Shown: one piece after another, positions 7,506 to 14,967 of the stretch
Layout: every line of letters begins with the position of its first letter
How positions within the stretch are numbered: the first letter of the stretch is position 1
Origin: Bifidobacterium breve
Lineage (GTDB): Bacteria > Actinomycetota > Actinomycetes > Nanopelagicales > Nanopelagicaceae
NCBI GenBank assembly: GCA_945866155.1
Contig: CAMBGL010000013.1
Span: 1 to 16,350 of the forward strand
DNA length: 16,350 bases
Direction of reading: 5' to 3'
Position numbers and translations under genes: made by a program
The notes under the pieces: model-generated
The model's database searches: none
Seen by the model: only the letters and a program-made list of their open reading frames with translations
What the model was told of the DNA's origin: nothing

Positions 7506-7559
7506 TACTGAGCACTAGCACGAGGGGCTTGTGCTCAGTAGCCGGGTCACAGGCGACCC
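7506..7559 (-). promoter_or_regulatory. Structured 5' leader of the binding-protein gene (two hairpins)
   Basis: Read on the minus strand, a first hairpin pairs GGGTC with GACCC around 6 nt (7544-7559). A second pairs TACTGAGCAC with GTGCTCAGTA, a perfect 10-bp stem with a 15-nt loop (7506-7540). Within that loop is another GTGCT, so the 5' arm AGCAC can alternatively form a 5-bp stem with a 9-nt loop. The second hairpin ends 16 nt before the GTG start, next to a purine-rich ribosome-site region. No T-run follows. It could be a regulatory leader or an mRNA stabiliser; no known riboswitch class was recognised. Confidence 0.5.
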
Positions 7560-7570
7560 AGTACAGCCTG

Positions 7571-7576
7571 AACCTA
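7571..7576 (-). promoter_or_regulatory. Possible -10 element of the binding-protein promoter
   Basis: TAGGTT on the minus strand fits TANNNT. Seventeen nt upstream is TTCACT, a 4/6 match to TTGACA that lies inside the second copy of the 11-bp direct repeat. The predicted transcript would start near 7564 and include both leader hairpins. This is a weak sequence match supported by its placement. Confidence 0.35.
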
Positions 7577-7589
7577 ACATGCAAGGCTT

Positions 7590-7611
7590 AATAAGTGAAC
7601 AATTAGTGAAC
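7590..7611 (-). promoter_or_regulatory. Tandem 11-bp direct repeat resembling a PhoP (PHO box) or GlnR operator
   Basis: On the minus strand two adjacent 11-mers, GTTCACTAATT and GTTCACTTATT, are identical at 10 of 11 positions; the 7-mer GTTCACT repeats exactly with 4-nt spacers. Streptomyces PhoP boxes are 11-nt direct repeats of GTTCACC type, so the period and core agree. The AC-N9-AC pattern of actinobacterial GlnR sites is also present. The repeat overlaps the candidate -35 of the binding-protein promoter and lies entirely between livM and that gene. Confidence 0.5.
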
Positions 7612-7639
7612 GAAACACCGCTTTTTAGGCGTAATTTCC

Positions 7640-8632
7640 TTAGTGGCGCCTCTTCTTATGGTGCAAACCGTGGGCAATGCCACCAGGGTTGAGGACCACA
7701 GTCAAAATCAGCAAGAGGCTCGAAATCATAGCTGGCAGGTAATTAGCGATCTGCTCCGATGGTGAAAACGAGGCTGAAGCCCATTCAATAAGGTCTGGCA
7801 AAAAGACAACGAGGAGTGCACCGATGAGAGCACCTAGGATGCTGCGAATTCCGCCAAGAACTGCGCCAGTAAGTAACAATAATGAAAGAGATATCGGGTA
7901 CACACTTGGTCCAACAATGCCGCGAAGACCATAGAGAACTCCGGCAAGTCCAGCAAATCCTGAACTAATAACAAAGACAAATATTTTTGTCTCCGAAATT
8001 TTCATACCAGCAAGAGATGCTGCAACTTCGTTATCGCGCAGCGCTCGCCAGCTACGTCCAGTACGAGAATTCAATATATTTAAAGTAAAGAAAAGTGCAA
8101 GTGTTGCAAATGGAAGTGTTGCAAGTAATTGCCATTGCTCGTATCCAACTTCACCCATCAAAGTTGTAAGCCATGCTGGTGGATTTCCAAAAGCGATTGT
8201 GAGACCAACGTCTCCACCAAATACAGATTCAAATCGTGTTGCAAGTGATGGAATAGCGAGTGCAATAACAAGTGTGGTTCCTGCTAAGTACGGGCCAGAA
8301 AGGCGCGCAGCCGCAATTCCCAATAACAGACCCGCAAGAAGTGCGGCGATTACAGCCAATGCGATTGCAAGCCATATTGATAGACCAAGATTTAGAATTC
8401 CAAGTGCTGCTGCAAAACCACCGACTGCCATAAGAGCGCCTTGACCAAGAGATATTTGACCTGATGCGCCAGTGAGTAAAACGATTGAAAGAATTCCGAT
8501 GAAAAACATCAGCGCAACCGATAGTTGGCCTTGGTTGTATGGATCTAGTTTTATTGAAAGGAAAAATACAAGGGCAGTGAATAGGATTGAGATCACGAGA
8601 TTCTTGCGTCCATATGAAGAAGCTTTAGACAC
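7640..8632 (-). CDS. livM: HAAT-type ABC transporter permease LivM
   Basis: Second membrane subunit of the importer, 330 residues from the GTG at 8630-8632. This start is chosen because AAGGAGG lies 6 nt upstream (8639-8645) and the overlap with livH is only 8 nt; a start at 8695 would overlap livH by 71 nt and add an unusual cysteine-containing leader. The protein is strongly hydrophobic with about 8-10 membrane segments. SIVLLTGASGQISLGQGALMAVGG is the LivM family signature, and WRALRDNEVAASLAGM is the cytoplasmic loop that contacts the ATPases. The C-terminus is short and basic (HHKKRRH). It is preceded by livH and followed by the 150-nt regulatory gap before the binding-protein gene. Confidence 0.95.
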   Translation of the reverse strand: MSKASSYGRKNLVISILFTALVFFLSIKLDPYNQGQLSVALMFFIGILSIVLLTGASGQISLGQGALMAVGGFAAALGILNLGLSIWLAIALAVIAALLAGLLLGIAAARLSGPYLAGTTLVIALAIPSLATRFESVFGGDVGLTIAFGNPPAWLTTLMGEVGYEQWQLLATLPFATLALFFTLNILNSRTGRSWRALRDNEVAASLAGMKISETKIFVFVISSGFAGLAGVLYGLRGIVGPSVYPISLSLLLLTGAVLGGIRSILGALIGALLVVFLPDLIEWASASFSPSEQIANYLPAMISSLLLILTVVLNPGGIAHGLHHKKRRH

Positions 8633-9536
8633 GTCGAACCTCCTTGCTACCCAATATTCCTTGAGGTCGAATAATGAGAACGGTGAGCAAAACAATCAAA
8701 ATTGCTAAGAAGATATCTTCTGGTGCATCGTAGACATTGACGAAAGAAACCAATAAGCCAAGTGCAAAGCCACCAATTACTGAACCGAGCAAACTATCAA
8801 GGCCGCCAACAACTGCTGCGGTAAAGCCAATAATCAAAATTAAATCAAGTGTGTATGGTGAGAGATTTGCACTTGGCGTAACTAATAAGCCAGCCAGAGA
8901 TGAGGCAACGCCAGAGATAACCCAACTCAAGGTACGTACAAAGCCGATTCGAATTCCACTCAACCGTGCTACTTCGGGATTGAGCGCACTAGCGCGCATT
9001 GCAAGGCCAATGCCTGTGCCTTTGAAGAAATATGTGGTTGCAACAAGTGTTACAAAAACTATTCCCATAACGAAAAGATCAAATGCTGTAAATGGCATTA
9101 TTTTTCCATTTATTACAAGACCTAAAGAATTTACTGGCGTTGGAAATCCACGCTCCTCCGCTGCCCAGATCATTCCTGCAGCTGCTTGAAGTACCCCCAG
9201 TATTCCAAGTGATGCAATGACTGGAATGGTGGAACGCATTGCAGGACTATCAAGAGCGCTTGAGCTTTTCTTTCTATTGAGTGGGCGCATTACTAAAAGA
9301 TCAACTAGCGCACCAAGTAAGCCACCAGAAATAAGTGCGACAACGAATGCAATCCAGTATGAATAGTTTTGAGCAATGAGGGTAGAGGCAATGTAAGTAG
9401 AGAACATTGCTTGACCCATTTGTGCAAAATTAACAACTCCTGCGCCACGCCAAACAAGTACTAATCCAAGAGCAGCAAGTGCGTAAATGGCACCGCGTGA
9501 AGTTCCTGCAAATATTGCTGATAAGAAAATATCCAT
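8625..9536 (-). CDS. livH: HAAT-type ABC transporter permease LivH
   Basis: First membrane subunit of the importer, 303 residues with about eight hydrophobic segments. The N-terminal IYALAALGLVLVWRGAGVVNFAQ matches the LivH family pattern (ALGLxL...VxNFA). GIGLAMRASALNPEVARLSGI near 175-195 is the EAA-like coupling loop, and the C-terminal LIIRPQGILG is typical. The ATG overlaps the livF stop by one base (TAATG) and the gene end overlaps livM by 8 nt, so the subunits are translationally coupled. Confidence 0.95.
   Translation of the reverse strand: MDIFLSAIFAGTSRGAIYALAALGLVLVWRGAGVVNFAQMGQAMFSTYIASTLIAQNYSYWIAFVVALISGGLLGALVDLLVMRPLNRKKSSSALDSPAMRSTIPVIASLGILGVLQAAAGMIWAAEERGFPTPVNSLGLVINGKIMPFTAFDLFVMGIVFVTLVATTYFFKGTGIGLAMRASALNPEVARLSGIRIGFVRTLSWVISGVASSLAGLLVTPSANLSPYTLDLILIIGFTAAVVGGLDSLLGSVIGGFALGLLVSFVNVYDAPEDIFLAILIVLLTVLIIRPQGILGSKEVRRV
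8639..8645 (-). promoter_or_regulatory. livM ribosome binding site
   Basis: Reads AAGGAGG on the minus strand, 6 nt before GTG at 8630-8632. It decides the livM start in favour of this GTG over the ATG at 8693-8695. It lies within the last codons of livH. Confidence 0.8.
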
Positions 9537-10249
9537 TAGTACCCCAAATATGCCGCGCGTAGTGCGACATCTGCTTTCATCTGGGCTGCAGGCAAATCAG
9601 CAGCAACGGTACCTAAGGACAAAAGAATTCCGTGATCGGCAACCCCAAGCGCAGTATTTGCATTCTGTTCGACTAATAAAACTGTGAGACCAGTATTTCT
9701 GCAGAGGTCATTGACTGTTTGAATAATCTGTTCAACAACGAGTGGTGCAAGGCCAAGGGAGGGTTCATCGAGTAAAAGTAGAGATGGACGAGAAACTAGT
9801 GCTCGACTAATTGCCAACATCTGGCGCTCTCCACCCGATAGTGAGCCCGCTAATTGCCTCTTTCGCTCTTCAAGCCTTGGAAACAATTGATATATCTCAG
9901 AAATAGCTAGTCGTACATCAGCCTTGTTGCTGCGCATACGAAATAAGGCACCCATCTGAATATTTTCTTCAACGCTCAATTGCGAAATGACTGCATGGCC
10001 TTCAGGTACGTGCGCAATACCTAGGCGCACAATCTTTTCTGGAGAGAGTCCAACAATTGACTTATTTTTCCAAGTAATACTTCCTGAACGTGGGTGTTCA
10101 AGAGCTGAAATAGTGCGAAGTAGCGTGCTCTTGCCAGCGCCATTTGCTCCAATAACAGTAGTTATCTTTCCTTCATGAGCGATAAGAGAAATGCCATTGA
10201 GTGCCTTTACGCTGCCATATTCAGTAACTAAATCTTTGATTTCAAGCAT
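9536..10249 (-). CDS. livF: HAAT-type ABC transporter ATP-binding protein LivF
   Basis: One of the two cytoplasmic ATPase subunits that energise LivHM, 237 residues, normal length. Walker A GANGAGKST lies at 34-42, signature LSGGE at 137-141 and Walker B LLLLDE at 157-162. VEQN at 193-196 takes the place of the switch histidine, which is normal for LivF. VPEG at 81-84 followed by LSVEEN is also family-typical. All catalytic motifs of this subunit are canonical, in contrast to its partner LivG. It overlaps both livG and livH by a single base (TAATG). Confidence 0.95.
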   Translation of the reverse strand: MLEIKDLVTEYGSVKALNGISLIAHEGKITTVIGANGAGKSTLLRTISALEHPRSGSITWKNKSIVGLSPEKIVRLGIAHVPEGHAVISQLSVEENIQMGALFRMRSNKADVRLAISEIYQLFPRLEERKRQLAGSLSGGERQMLAISRALVSRPSLLLLDEPSLGLAPLVVEQIIQTVNDLCRNTGLTVLLVEQNANTALGVADHGILLSLGTVAADLPAAQMKADVALRAAYLGY

Positions 10250-11034
10250 TAGAGCTGCCCACCATGATTACTTGAATCTGTACCTAAGTAAGCAGCAACA
10301 ACTGCTGGATCACGTTTCACAGTTTCAAAACTTCCGCTTGCAATTACTTTACCAAAATTGAGAACGTAAACCTCATCTGAGATATGACTTACAAAATCAA
10401 CATGATGTTCAACAATGAGAATTGCACATTTGCGTTTGAGATCTTTGATGAGCTTGGCCAATGTATCAATCTCGTCCTGACCCAAGCCAGCAGCTGGTTC
10501 ATCGAGTAATAAAAGTTTTGGTTGCATAACCAATGCCCGAGCCATTGCTACACGCTTTGAATCTGGATATGTAAGCTCACTAGGAGAGAGATCGCTGAGA
10601 TGCGCAGCGCCAGCCCACGCAAGTGCATCCATCGCGCGATCTTTGAGTGAGCTCTCATTAGATGATGAGAGTCCAAGCATGTCCTTTATAAAATATGAAT
10701 TCCTGTGCTTATCCGCACCCATCATTACATTTTCTAAAACAGTAAGTCCGCTATATAGGCCTACTCCTTGCAATGTGCGAGCAATTCCATATTTTGCAAG
10801 TTGCGATGGCTTCGGCCATTTGATTGATTTTCCATCGTAGGAAATATCACCTGAATCTGGTTTCACTAATCCAGAGATTGCATTGAAAAGCGTTGTCTTT
10901 CCAGCGCCATTAGGGCCAATGAGGGCGACCACTTGATTAGGAGCAATATCAAGAAAAACATCATCGAGTGCTTTCAGGCCTCCAAAGTTAATTGTGAGGT
11001 TTTTGATCGATAATATATTGTGGTCCTTATCCAT
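10249..11034 (-). CDS. livG: HAAT-type ABC transporter ATP-binding protein LivG, variant signature
   Basis: Second ATPase subunit of the importer, 261 residues from the ATG at 11032-11034, overlapping the alr stop by 8 nt. A longer TTG-initiated version (to 11064) is unlikely. Walker A GPNGAGKTT lies at 40-48, Q-loop Q89, Walker B LLLLD at 174-178 with catalytic E179, and switch H210 in VEHH. The ABC signature is degenerate: LTYPD at 154-158 where LivG proteins usually have LSYGQ-like residues, so the Gly that contacts ATP is replaced. Because LivF has a canonical signature, the heterodimer may have one consensus and one weakened site. Position and length otherwise fit LivG. No clear ribosome binding site is seen; coupling to alr is likely. 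Confidence 0.93.
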   Translation of the reverse strand: MDKDHNILSIKNLTINFGGLKALDDVFLDIAPNQVVALIGPNGAGKTTLFNAISGLVKPDSGDISYDGKSIKWPKPSQLAKYGIARTLQGVGLYSGLTVLENVMMGADKHRNSYFIKDMLGLSSSNESSLKDRAMDALAWAGAAHLSDLSPSELTYPDSKRVAMARALVMQPKLLLLDEPAAGLGQDEIDTLAKLIKDLKRKCAILIVEHHVDFVSHISDEVYVLNFGKVIASGSFETVKRDPAVVAAYLGTDSSNHGGQL

Positions 11035-12115
11035 GGTCGTAGATTCTAGGCACGCGCGGACCAATTCGGGTAACCATTTCGTAGTTCACACTTCCCGATG
11101 CACTCGCCCAATCATCTGCGCTAAATCCTTCTTCTCCAAAGATTGTGACCCAATCCCCTGATTTAGCTAAAGAGTTTGGGCCAAGATCGACGACAAATTG
11201 ATCCATAGAAATGCGACCAATAATTGGTGCACGTTCTCCATTGAAAGTTACTCCCGCATTGCGCGCAATACGTGGAATTCCATCGGCATACCCCATCGCA
11301 ACAACACCTAAATGGGTATCGCGAGTTGTTTTTTCCGTAGCGCCATATCCCACTGGTGAACCTGAGAGAACGCTCTTTACTAAATGAAGTTTTGCACGCA
11401 GTGTCATCGCAGGAATAAGTCCGAAAGATTTACTACTGCCCATCTGTGTATCTGGGGTAAGCCCATACATTGCAATACCTGTGCGAACCATCGACAAGGC
11501 AGATCCATGATCAGCCAGTGTTGCAGCCGAATTAGAGAGATGTTTGATTGGCGGGCGAACACCGACTGCTTCAAGTTCTGCCAACATTTCTTTGAAGCGT
11601 TTGAATTGATCACGATTTTGTTGCTCACTTGGTTCATCGGCACGTGCAAAGTGTGAGAAGAAGCCAATCACTTCTACTGTAGAAAAATCTGATTGTAAGA
11701 ATTCTTGCCACTCATCTAAGAAACCACCACGTGTCATTCCAGTATCAACTTCAATGTGAACGCGTGCCCTACCTTTTATCTGTGCGATTTCTTTGAATGC
11801 AGCAATTGATGAAACTGCGATATCAATATTATTTGTCACTGCACCCTGAAAATCAGAACCTGGTGGAACAAGCCAGGCGAGAATAGGCGCAGTAATTCCT
11901 GCTTTGCGAAGGGATATAGCCTCTTCTAGCAACGCAACGCCTAACCAGTCTGCTCCAGCAAGGAGCGCTGTCTTAGAAACTTCTACTAGTCCATGGCCAT
12001 ACGCATCAGCTTTTACTACCGCCAATAGATCTGTACCTGACTTCTTTTTTAGAAGTTCAACATTTCGAGTAATAGCTTGTAAATTTATATGTACCTCGGC
12101 GCGATTGTGCGTCAT
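11027..12115 (-). CDS. alr: Alanine racemase
   Basis: PLP-dependent enzyme that interconverts L- and D-alanine, supplying D-Ala for peptidoglycan. The protein has 362 residues, normal length. VVKADAYGHG carries the PLP lysine K35; MGYADGIPR carries the opposite-face catalytic tyrosine Y276; R129 in TRGGF and RISMDQFVVD (301-310) are family signatures. The ATG at 12113-12115 overlaps the acpS stop in a 4-nt ATGA. It closes the envelope precursor block and runs directly into livG. In many actinobacteria alr is followed by tsaE; here the liv importer and a hydrolase come between. Confidence 0.97.
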   Translation of the reverse strand: MTHNRAEVHINLQAITRNVELLKKKSGTDLLAVVKADAYGHGLVEVSKTALLAGADWLGVALLEEAISLRKAGITAPILAWLVPPGSDFQGAVTNNIDIAVSSIAAFKEIAQIKGRARVHIEVDTGMTRGGFLDEWQEFLQSDFSTVEVIGFFSHFARADEPSEQQNRDQFKRFKEMLAELEAVGVRPPIKHLSNSAATLADHGSALSMVRTGIAMYGLTPDTQMGSSKSFGLIPAMTLRAKLHLVKSVLSGSPVGYGATEKTTRDTHLGVVAMGYADGIPRIARNAGVTFNGERAPIIGRISMDQFVVDLGPNSLAKSGDWVTIFGEEGFSADDWASASGSVNYEMVTRIGPRVPRIYDHG

Positions 12116-12456
12116 GGTCTCTCCACAATCACCATGGCAGATGCAATTCCTGCATCGTGCGATAAAGAGAGATGAACATCTGCGCCATCAATAATTTCAG
12201 CAATTTCACCACGGAAGAGAAATACTGGTTTTCCATTTTCTAAATTGAGAATCTCTGCATCATGCCATGGCAGACCTTTGCCAACGCTGAGCGCTTTAGC
12301 CAGAGCTTCTTTTGCTGCAAAGCGAGCAGCGAGGGAAGAGATTGGTTTAGTGCGTTCATTTTCCGTAAAGAGTTTTTCAACCAAACCTGGAGTGCGATCA
12401 AGGGATGACTTGAAGCGCTCAATATCTACGACGTCTATTCCGATTCCATCGATCAT
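12112..12456 (-). CDS. acpS: Holo-[acyl-carrier-protein] synthase AcpS
   Basis: Transfers 4'-phosphopantetheine from CoA to acyl carrier protein, activating fatty acid synthesis. The protein has 114 residues, typical of the small trimeric AcpS class. IGIDVVDIERF (5-15) holds the Mg-binding D8, ARFAAKEALAKAL (44-56) holds E50, and LSLSHD (96-101) is the conserved C-terminal motif. It overlaps the preceding phosphatase gene and the following alr by 4 nt each. The nnrD (NAD(P)HX repair) gene that often separates acpS from alr in actinobacteria is absent. Confidence 0.96.
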   Translation of the reverse strand: MIDGIGIDVVDIERFKSSLDRTPGLVEKLFTENERTKPISSLAARFAAKEALAKALSVGKGLPWHDAEILNLENGKPVFLFRGEIAEIIDGADVHLSLSHDAGIASAMVIVERP

Positions 12457-13121
12457 GAGAGTTGACTCTTCGAAGGCACATAACGGTCAACGGCGATCAC
12501 AGCGATAAGAATAGATGTACCTATGAATAGGCCCGCAAGTAGGTCGGTAAACCAGTGCGTGTGACGTATCAAGGAGACGATGCAAATGGTCAGAGATAAA
12601 AGGACTACCCCTGCCGATGCTAAACGACCTTGATATCTATCTACTTTTGCATAGCGATAAAGAATGTAGGCCAATATCCCCCATGACAAGACTGCATTAG
12701 ATGCATGACCACTGGGATATGACATTCCGCCAGCATGAATTAAATCAATACCGAGCCGCGGTTTAGTTCGTCCCAATAATAGTTTGAAAGATCCAACTAT
12801 TAAATTCAGTGCTAATAAAGAAAGTAAGGCTAGGTTAAGTGGTCGCCATGTTTTGAATTTATAAGCAATGTAGGCGGCCGCTAAAAGTAATATCGTCGCA
12901 GTCAACCATCGCAAACCTAAATCATCTATACGTCGAAGTAAGAAGCCAGAAAAACCATCGAATCGTGGGCGTGGAGTCTTATTGATCTTTTCATCCCAGG
13001 CAATGAGTGGGCCACTGCGCAATACCTGGGCTGTTATAAATAAAAAACCAATTAATAGCAGAACTGACCATCTTAGGGCTCGATTGAATTGAGCCTTGCG
13101 TTGATCAACTAGTTGTTCCAC
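12453..13121 (-). CDS. PAP2-family membrane phosphatase with variant motifs
   Basis: 222-residue integral membrane protein with about five or six hydrophobic segments and PAP2 phosphatase motifs. Motif 1 is K113-LLLGRT-K120-P121, with Lys in place of the usual Arg in KX6RP. Motif 2 is PSGH at 136-139. Motif 3 keeps H189 and D193 (HWFTD), but the Arg expected six residues before the His is S183; R186 lies nearby. The catalytic histidines are kept, so a phosphatase acting on a lipid phosphate such as undecaprenyl diphosphate is plausible given the envelope genes around it, but the substrate is inferred. The GTG start follows the glmS stop with no gap and no clear ribosome site; the stop overlaps acpS by 4 nt. 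Confidence 0.88.
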   Translation of the reverse strand: MEQLVDQRKAQFNRALRWSVLLLIGFLFITAQVLRSGPLIAWDEKINKTPRPRFDGFSGFLLRRIDDLGLRWLTATILLLAAAYIAYKFKTWRPLNLALLSLLALNLIVGSFKLLLGRTKPRLGIDLIHAGGMSYPSGHASNAVLSWGILAYILYRYAKVDRYQGRLASAGVVLLSLTICIVSLIRHTHWFTDLLAGLFIGTSILIAVIAVDRYVPSKSQLS

Positions 13122-14960
13122 TTATTCAACCGTTACAGATTTAGCCAAGTTACGTGGTTGATCAACATCATTTCCGCGACATATCGCCATTTCATATGCA
13201 AAAACTTGCAGAGGAACCGTCGCCAAGATTGGTTGAAAAATTGCTGATGCATGAGGAATTCGAATGATGTGCTCAGCGCCAACAACTTCATCACTTTCTT
13301 GTGCGATAACAATGACACGAGCACCTCGCGCCTTTACCTCTTGAATGTTACTGAGCATTTTTTCATCAAGTGAGTGTTCATGACTTGCAGGCAAGATTGC
13401 AATTAGTGGTGTTCCTTTATCAATGAGTGCAATAGGGCCATGCTTGAGTTCGCCACCAGCAAAACCTTCAGCATGCATGTATGCCAACTCTTTGAGTTTG
13501 AGAGCGCCTTCTAATGCAACTGGGTAACCAATATTTCTTCCTAAGAAGAGAACTGATTCAGATTGTGCAAAGCTGCGAGTAAGAGTGCGAAGTGGCTCAA
13601 CAGTTTCAAGTATTTGTTCAATTTTTCCTGGAAGTTCGAGCATCTCGTAATAGAGCTGTGCGACTTGTGAATCCTTCATTACGCCGCGAACTTGAGCCAA
13701 GTGCAGGCCAATTAGATATACGGCAATTACTTGAGTGAGGAATGCTTTTGTAGATGCAACGGCGATTTCTGGGCCTGCGTGGGTGTAGAGCACTGCATCA
13801 GATTCGCGAGGAATTGTAGAACTATTCGTATTACATATCGCTAAAACTCGAGCACCGGCAGATTTTGCATGACGGATTGCCATCAATGTATCCATGGTTT
13901 CACCCGATTGCGAAATTGCTATCACGAGTGTGCTCTTATCAATTATTGGGTCGCGGTAGCGAAATTCACTAGCGATTTCGACTTCTACAGGAATCTTTGC
14001 CCACTTTTCAATCGCATATTTTGCAATCATTCCTGCGTGATAAGCAGTGCCGCAAGCAATAACTAGAATCTTCTTGAGATCTTTTATCTCAGCGGCACTC
14101 ATACGAATTTCATCTAAGACAATTTGATTGTTATCGCTGAGGCGACCAATCAAAGTATCGGCAACTGCCTTTGGTTGTTCAAAGATTTCCTTGAGCATAA
14201 AGTGCGTAAAGCCACCCTTTTGTGCAGCTTCGGCGCTCCACGAGATTTCATATTCCTTTGGAACAACCCCTTTTCCTTCAAGATCTGTAATTGAAATTCC
14301 TTGTGGGGTAATTGTTACAACTTCATCTTGACCAAGTTCTACTGCTCGCTTTGTATATTCAATAAATGCAGCAACGTCGGAGGCCATGAAGTTCTCGCCT
14401 TTGCCTAGGCCAACAACAAGAGGTGAATTACGGCGAACACCAACAATGACATCTGGTGCATCGGCATGAATTGCAAGAAGTGTGAATGAGCCACGAAGTA
14501 GTTTTACAGCTGCGCGCATAGCAGCGGTTAGGTCACCTTTATATTCTTTGCGAAGATCACTAAGCAAGTGGGCAACAGATTCGGTATCTGTTTCAGATTT
14601 GAATATGTGTCCACGAGATTCGAGTTCGGCTTTGAGCGCTGAATAATTCTCGATAATTCCATTATGGATAACTGCAAGCTTGCCTTCGTTATCAACGTGT
14701 GGATGTGCGTTGCGATCAGTTGGTCCGCCATGTGTTGCCCAGCGAGTATGCCCAATTCCTGAATGAACAACTGGCAATGATTCATCAAGAGACTCTTCAA
14801 GATTTACTAACTTACCCGCGCGCTTTTCTATAAAGAGAGTTCCGGGGGTTCCGAGGGCTATTCCAGCAGAGTCATAGCCGCGATATTCAAGGCGGCGAAG
14901 ACCTTCGATAAGTGGAACGACGGCAGATTGCGGACCTGTGTATCCCACAATTCCGCACAT
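13122..14960 (-). CDS. glmS: Glutamine-fructose-6-phosphate aminotransferase (isomerizing)
   Basis: Makes glucosamine-6-phosphate from fructose-6-phosphate and glutamine, the entry to UDP-GlcNAc and peptidoglycan. The protein has 612 residues, normal length. The N-terminal glutaminase domain starts with C2 (MCGIVGY), the Ntn nucleophile, with HTRWATHG at 71-78 and HNG at 99-101. Two SIS sugar-isomerase domains follow (AISQSGETMDTL; ASTKAFLTQ), and the conserved C-terminal tail LAKSVTVE is intact. It lies 7 nt after glmM. That gap is too short for a glmS ribozyme, which is a feature of Firmicutes. Confidence 0.98.
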   Translation of the reverse strand: MCGIVGYTGPQSAVVPLIEGLRRLEYRGYDSAGIALGTPGTLFIEKRAGKLVNLEESLDESLPVVHSGIGHTRWATHGGPTDRNAHPHVDNEGKLAVIHNGIIENYSALKAELESRGHIFKSETDTESVAHLLSDLRKEYKGDLTAAMRAAVKLLRGSFTLLAIHADAPDVIVGVRRNSPLVVGLGKGENFMASDVAAFIEYTKRAVELGQDEVVTITPQGISITDLEGKGVVPKEYEISWSAEAAQKGGFTHFMLKEIFEQPKAVADTLIGRLSDNNQIVLDEIRMSAAEIKDLKKILVIACGTAYHAGMIAKYAIEKWAKIPVEVEIASEFRYRDPIIDKSTLVIAISQSGETMDTLMAIRHAKSAGARVLAICNTNSSTIPRESDAVLYTHAGPEIAVASTKAFLTQVIAVYLIGLHLAQVRGVMKDSQVAQLYYEMLELPGKIEQILETVEPLRTLTRSFAQSESVLFLGRNIGYPVALEGALKLKELAYMHAEGFAGGELKHGPIALIDKGTPLIAILPASHEHSLDEKMLSNIQEVKARGARVIVIAQESDEVVGAEHIIRIPHASAIFQPILATVPLQVFAYEMAICRGNDVDQPRNLAKSVTVE

Positions 14961-14967
14961 TTTATTA

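Noticed and set aside
8633..8695. N-terminal extension of livM to an ATG at 8693-8695
   Set aside because: It would overlap livH by 71 nt and lacks a ribosome site, whereas the GTG at 8630-8632 has AAGGAGG at 6 nt.
8737..9189. Plus-strand open frame opposite livH (150 codons)
   Set aside because: The composition (Lys/Pro/Thr-rich) is what the complement of a hydrophobic permease gives; no start signals or family resemblance.
11035..11064. TTG-initiated extension of livG into alr
   Set aside because: It adds ten residues unlike LivG N-termini and needs a rare start; the ATG at 11032-11034 fits the family and the close-coupling pattern.
14961..14967. Possible glmS ribozyme upstream of glmS
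   Set aside because: The gap to glmM is only 7 nt and the ribozyme is known from Firmicutes; no such structure can fit.
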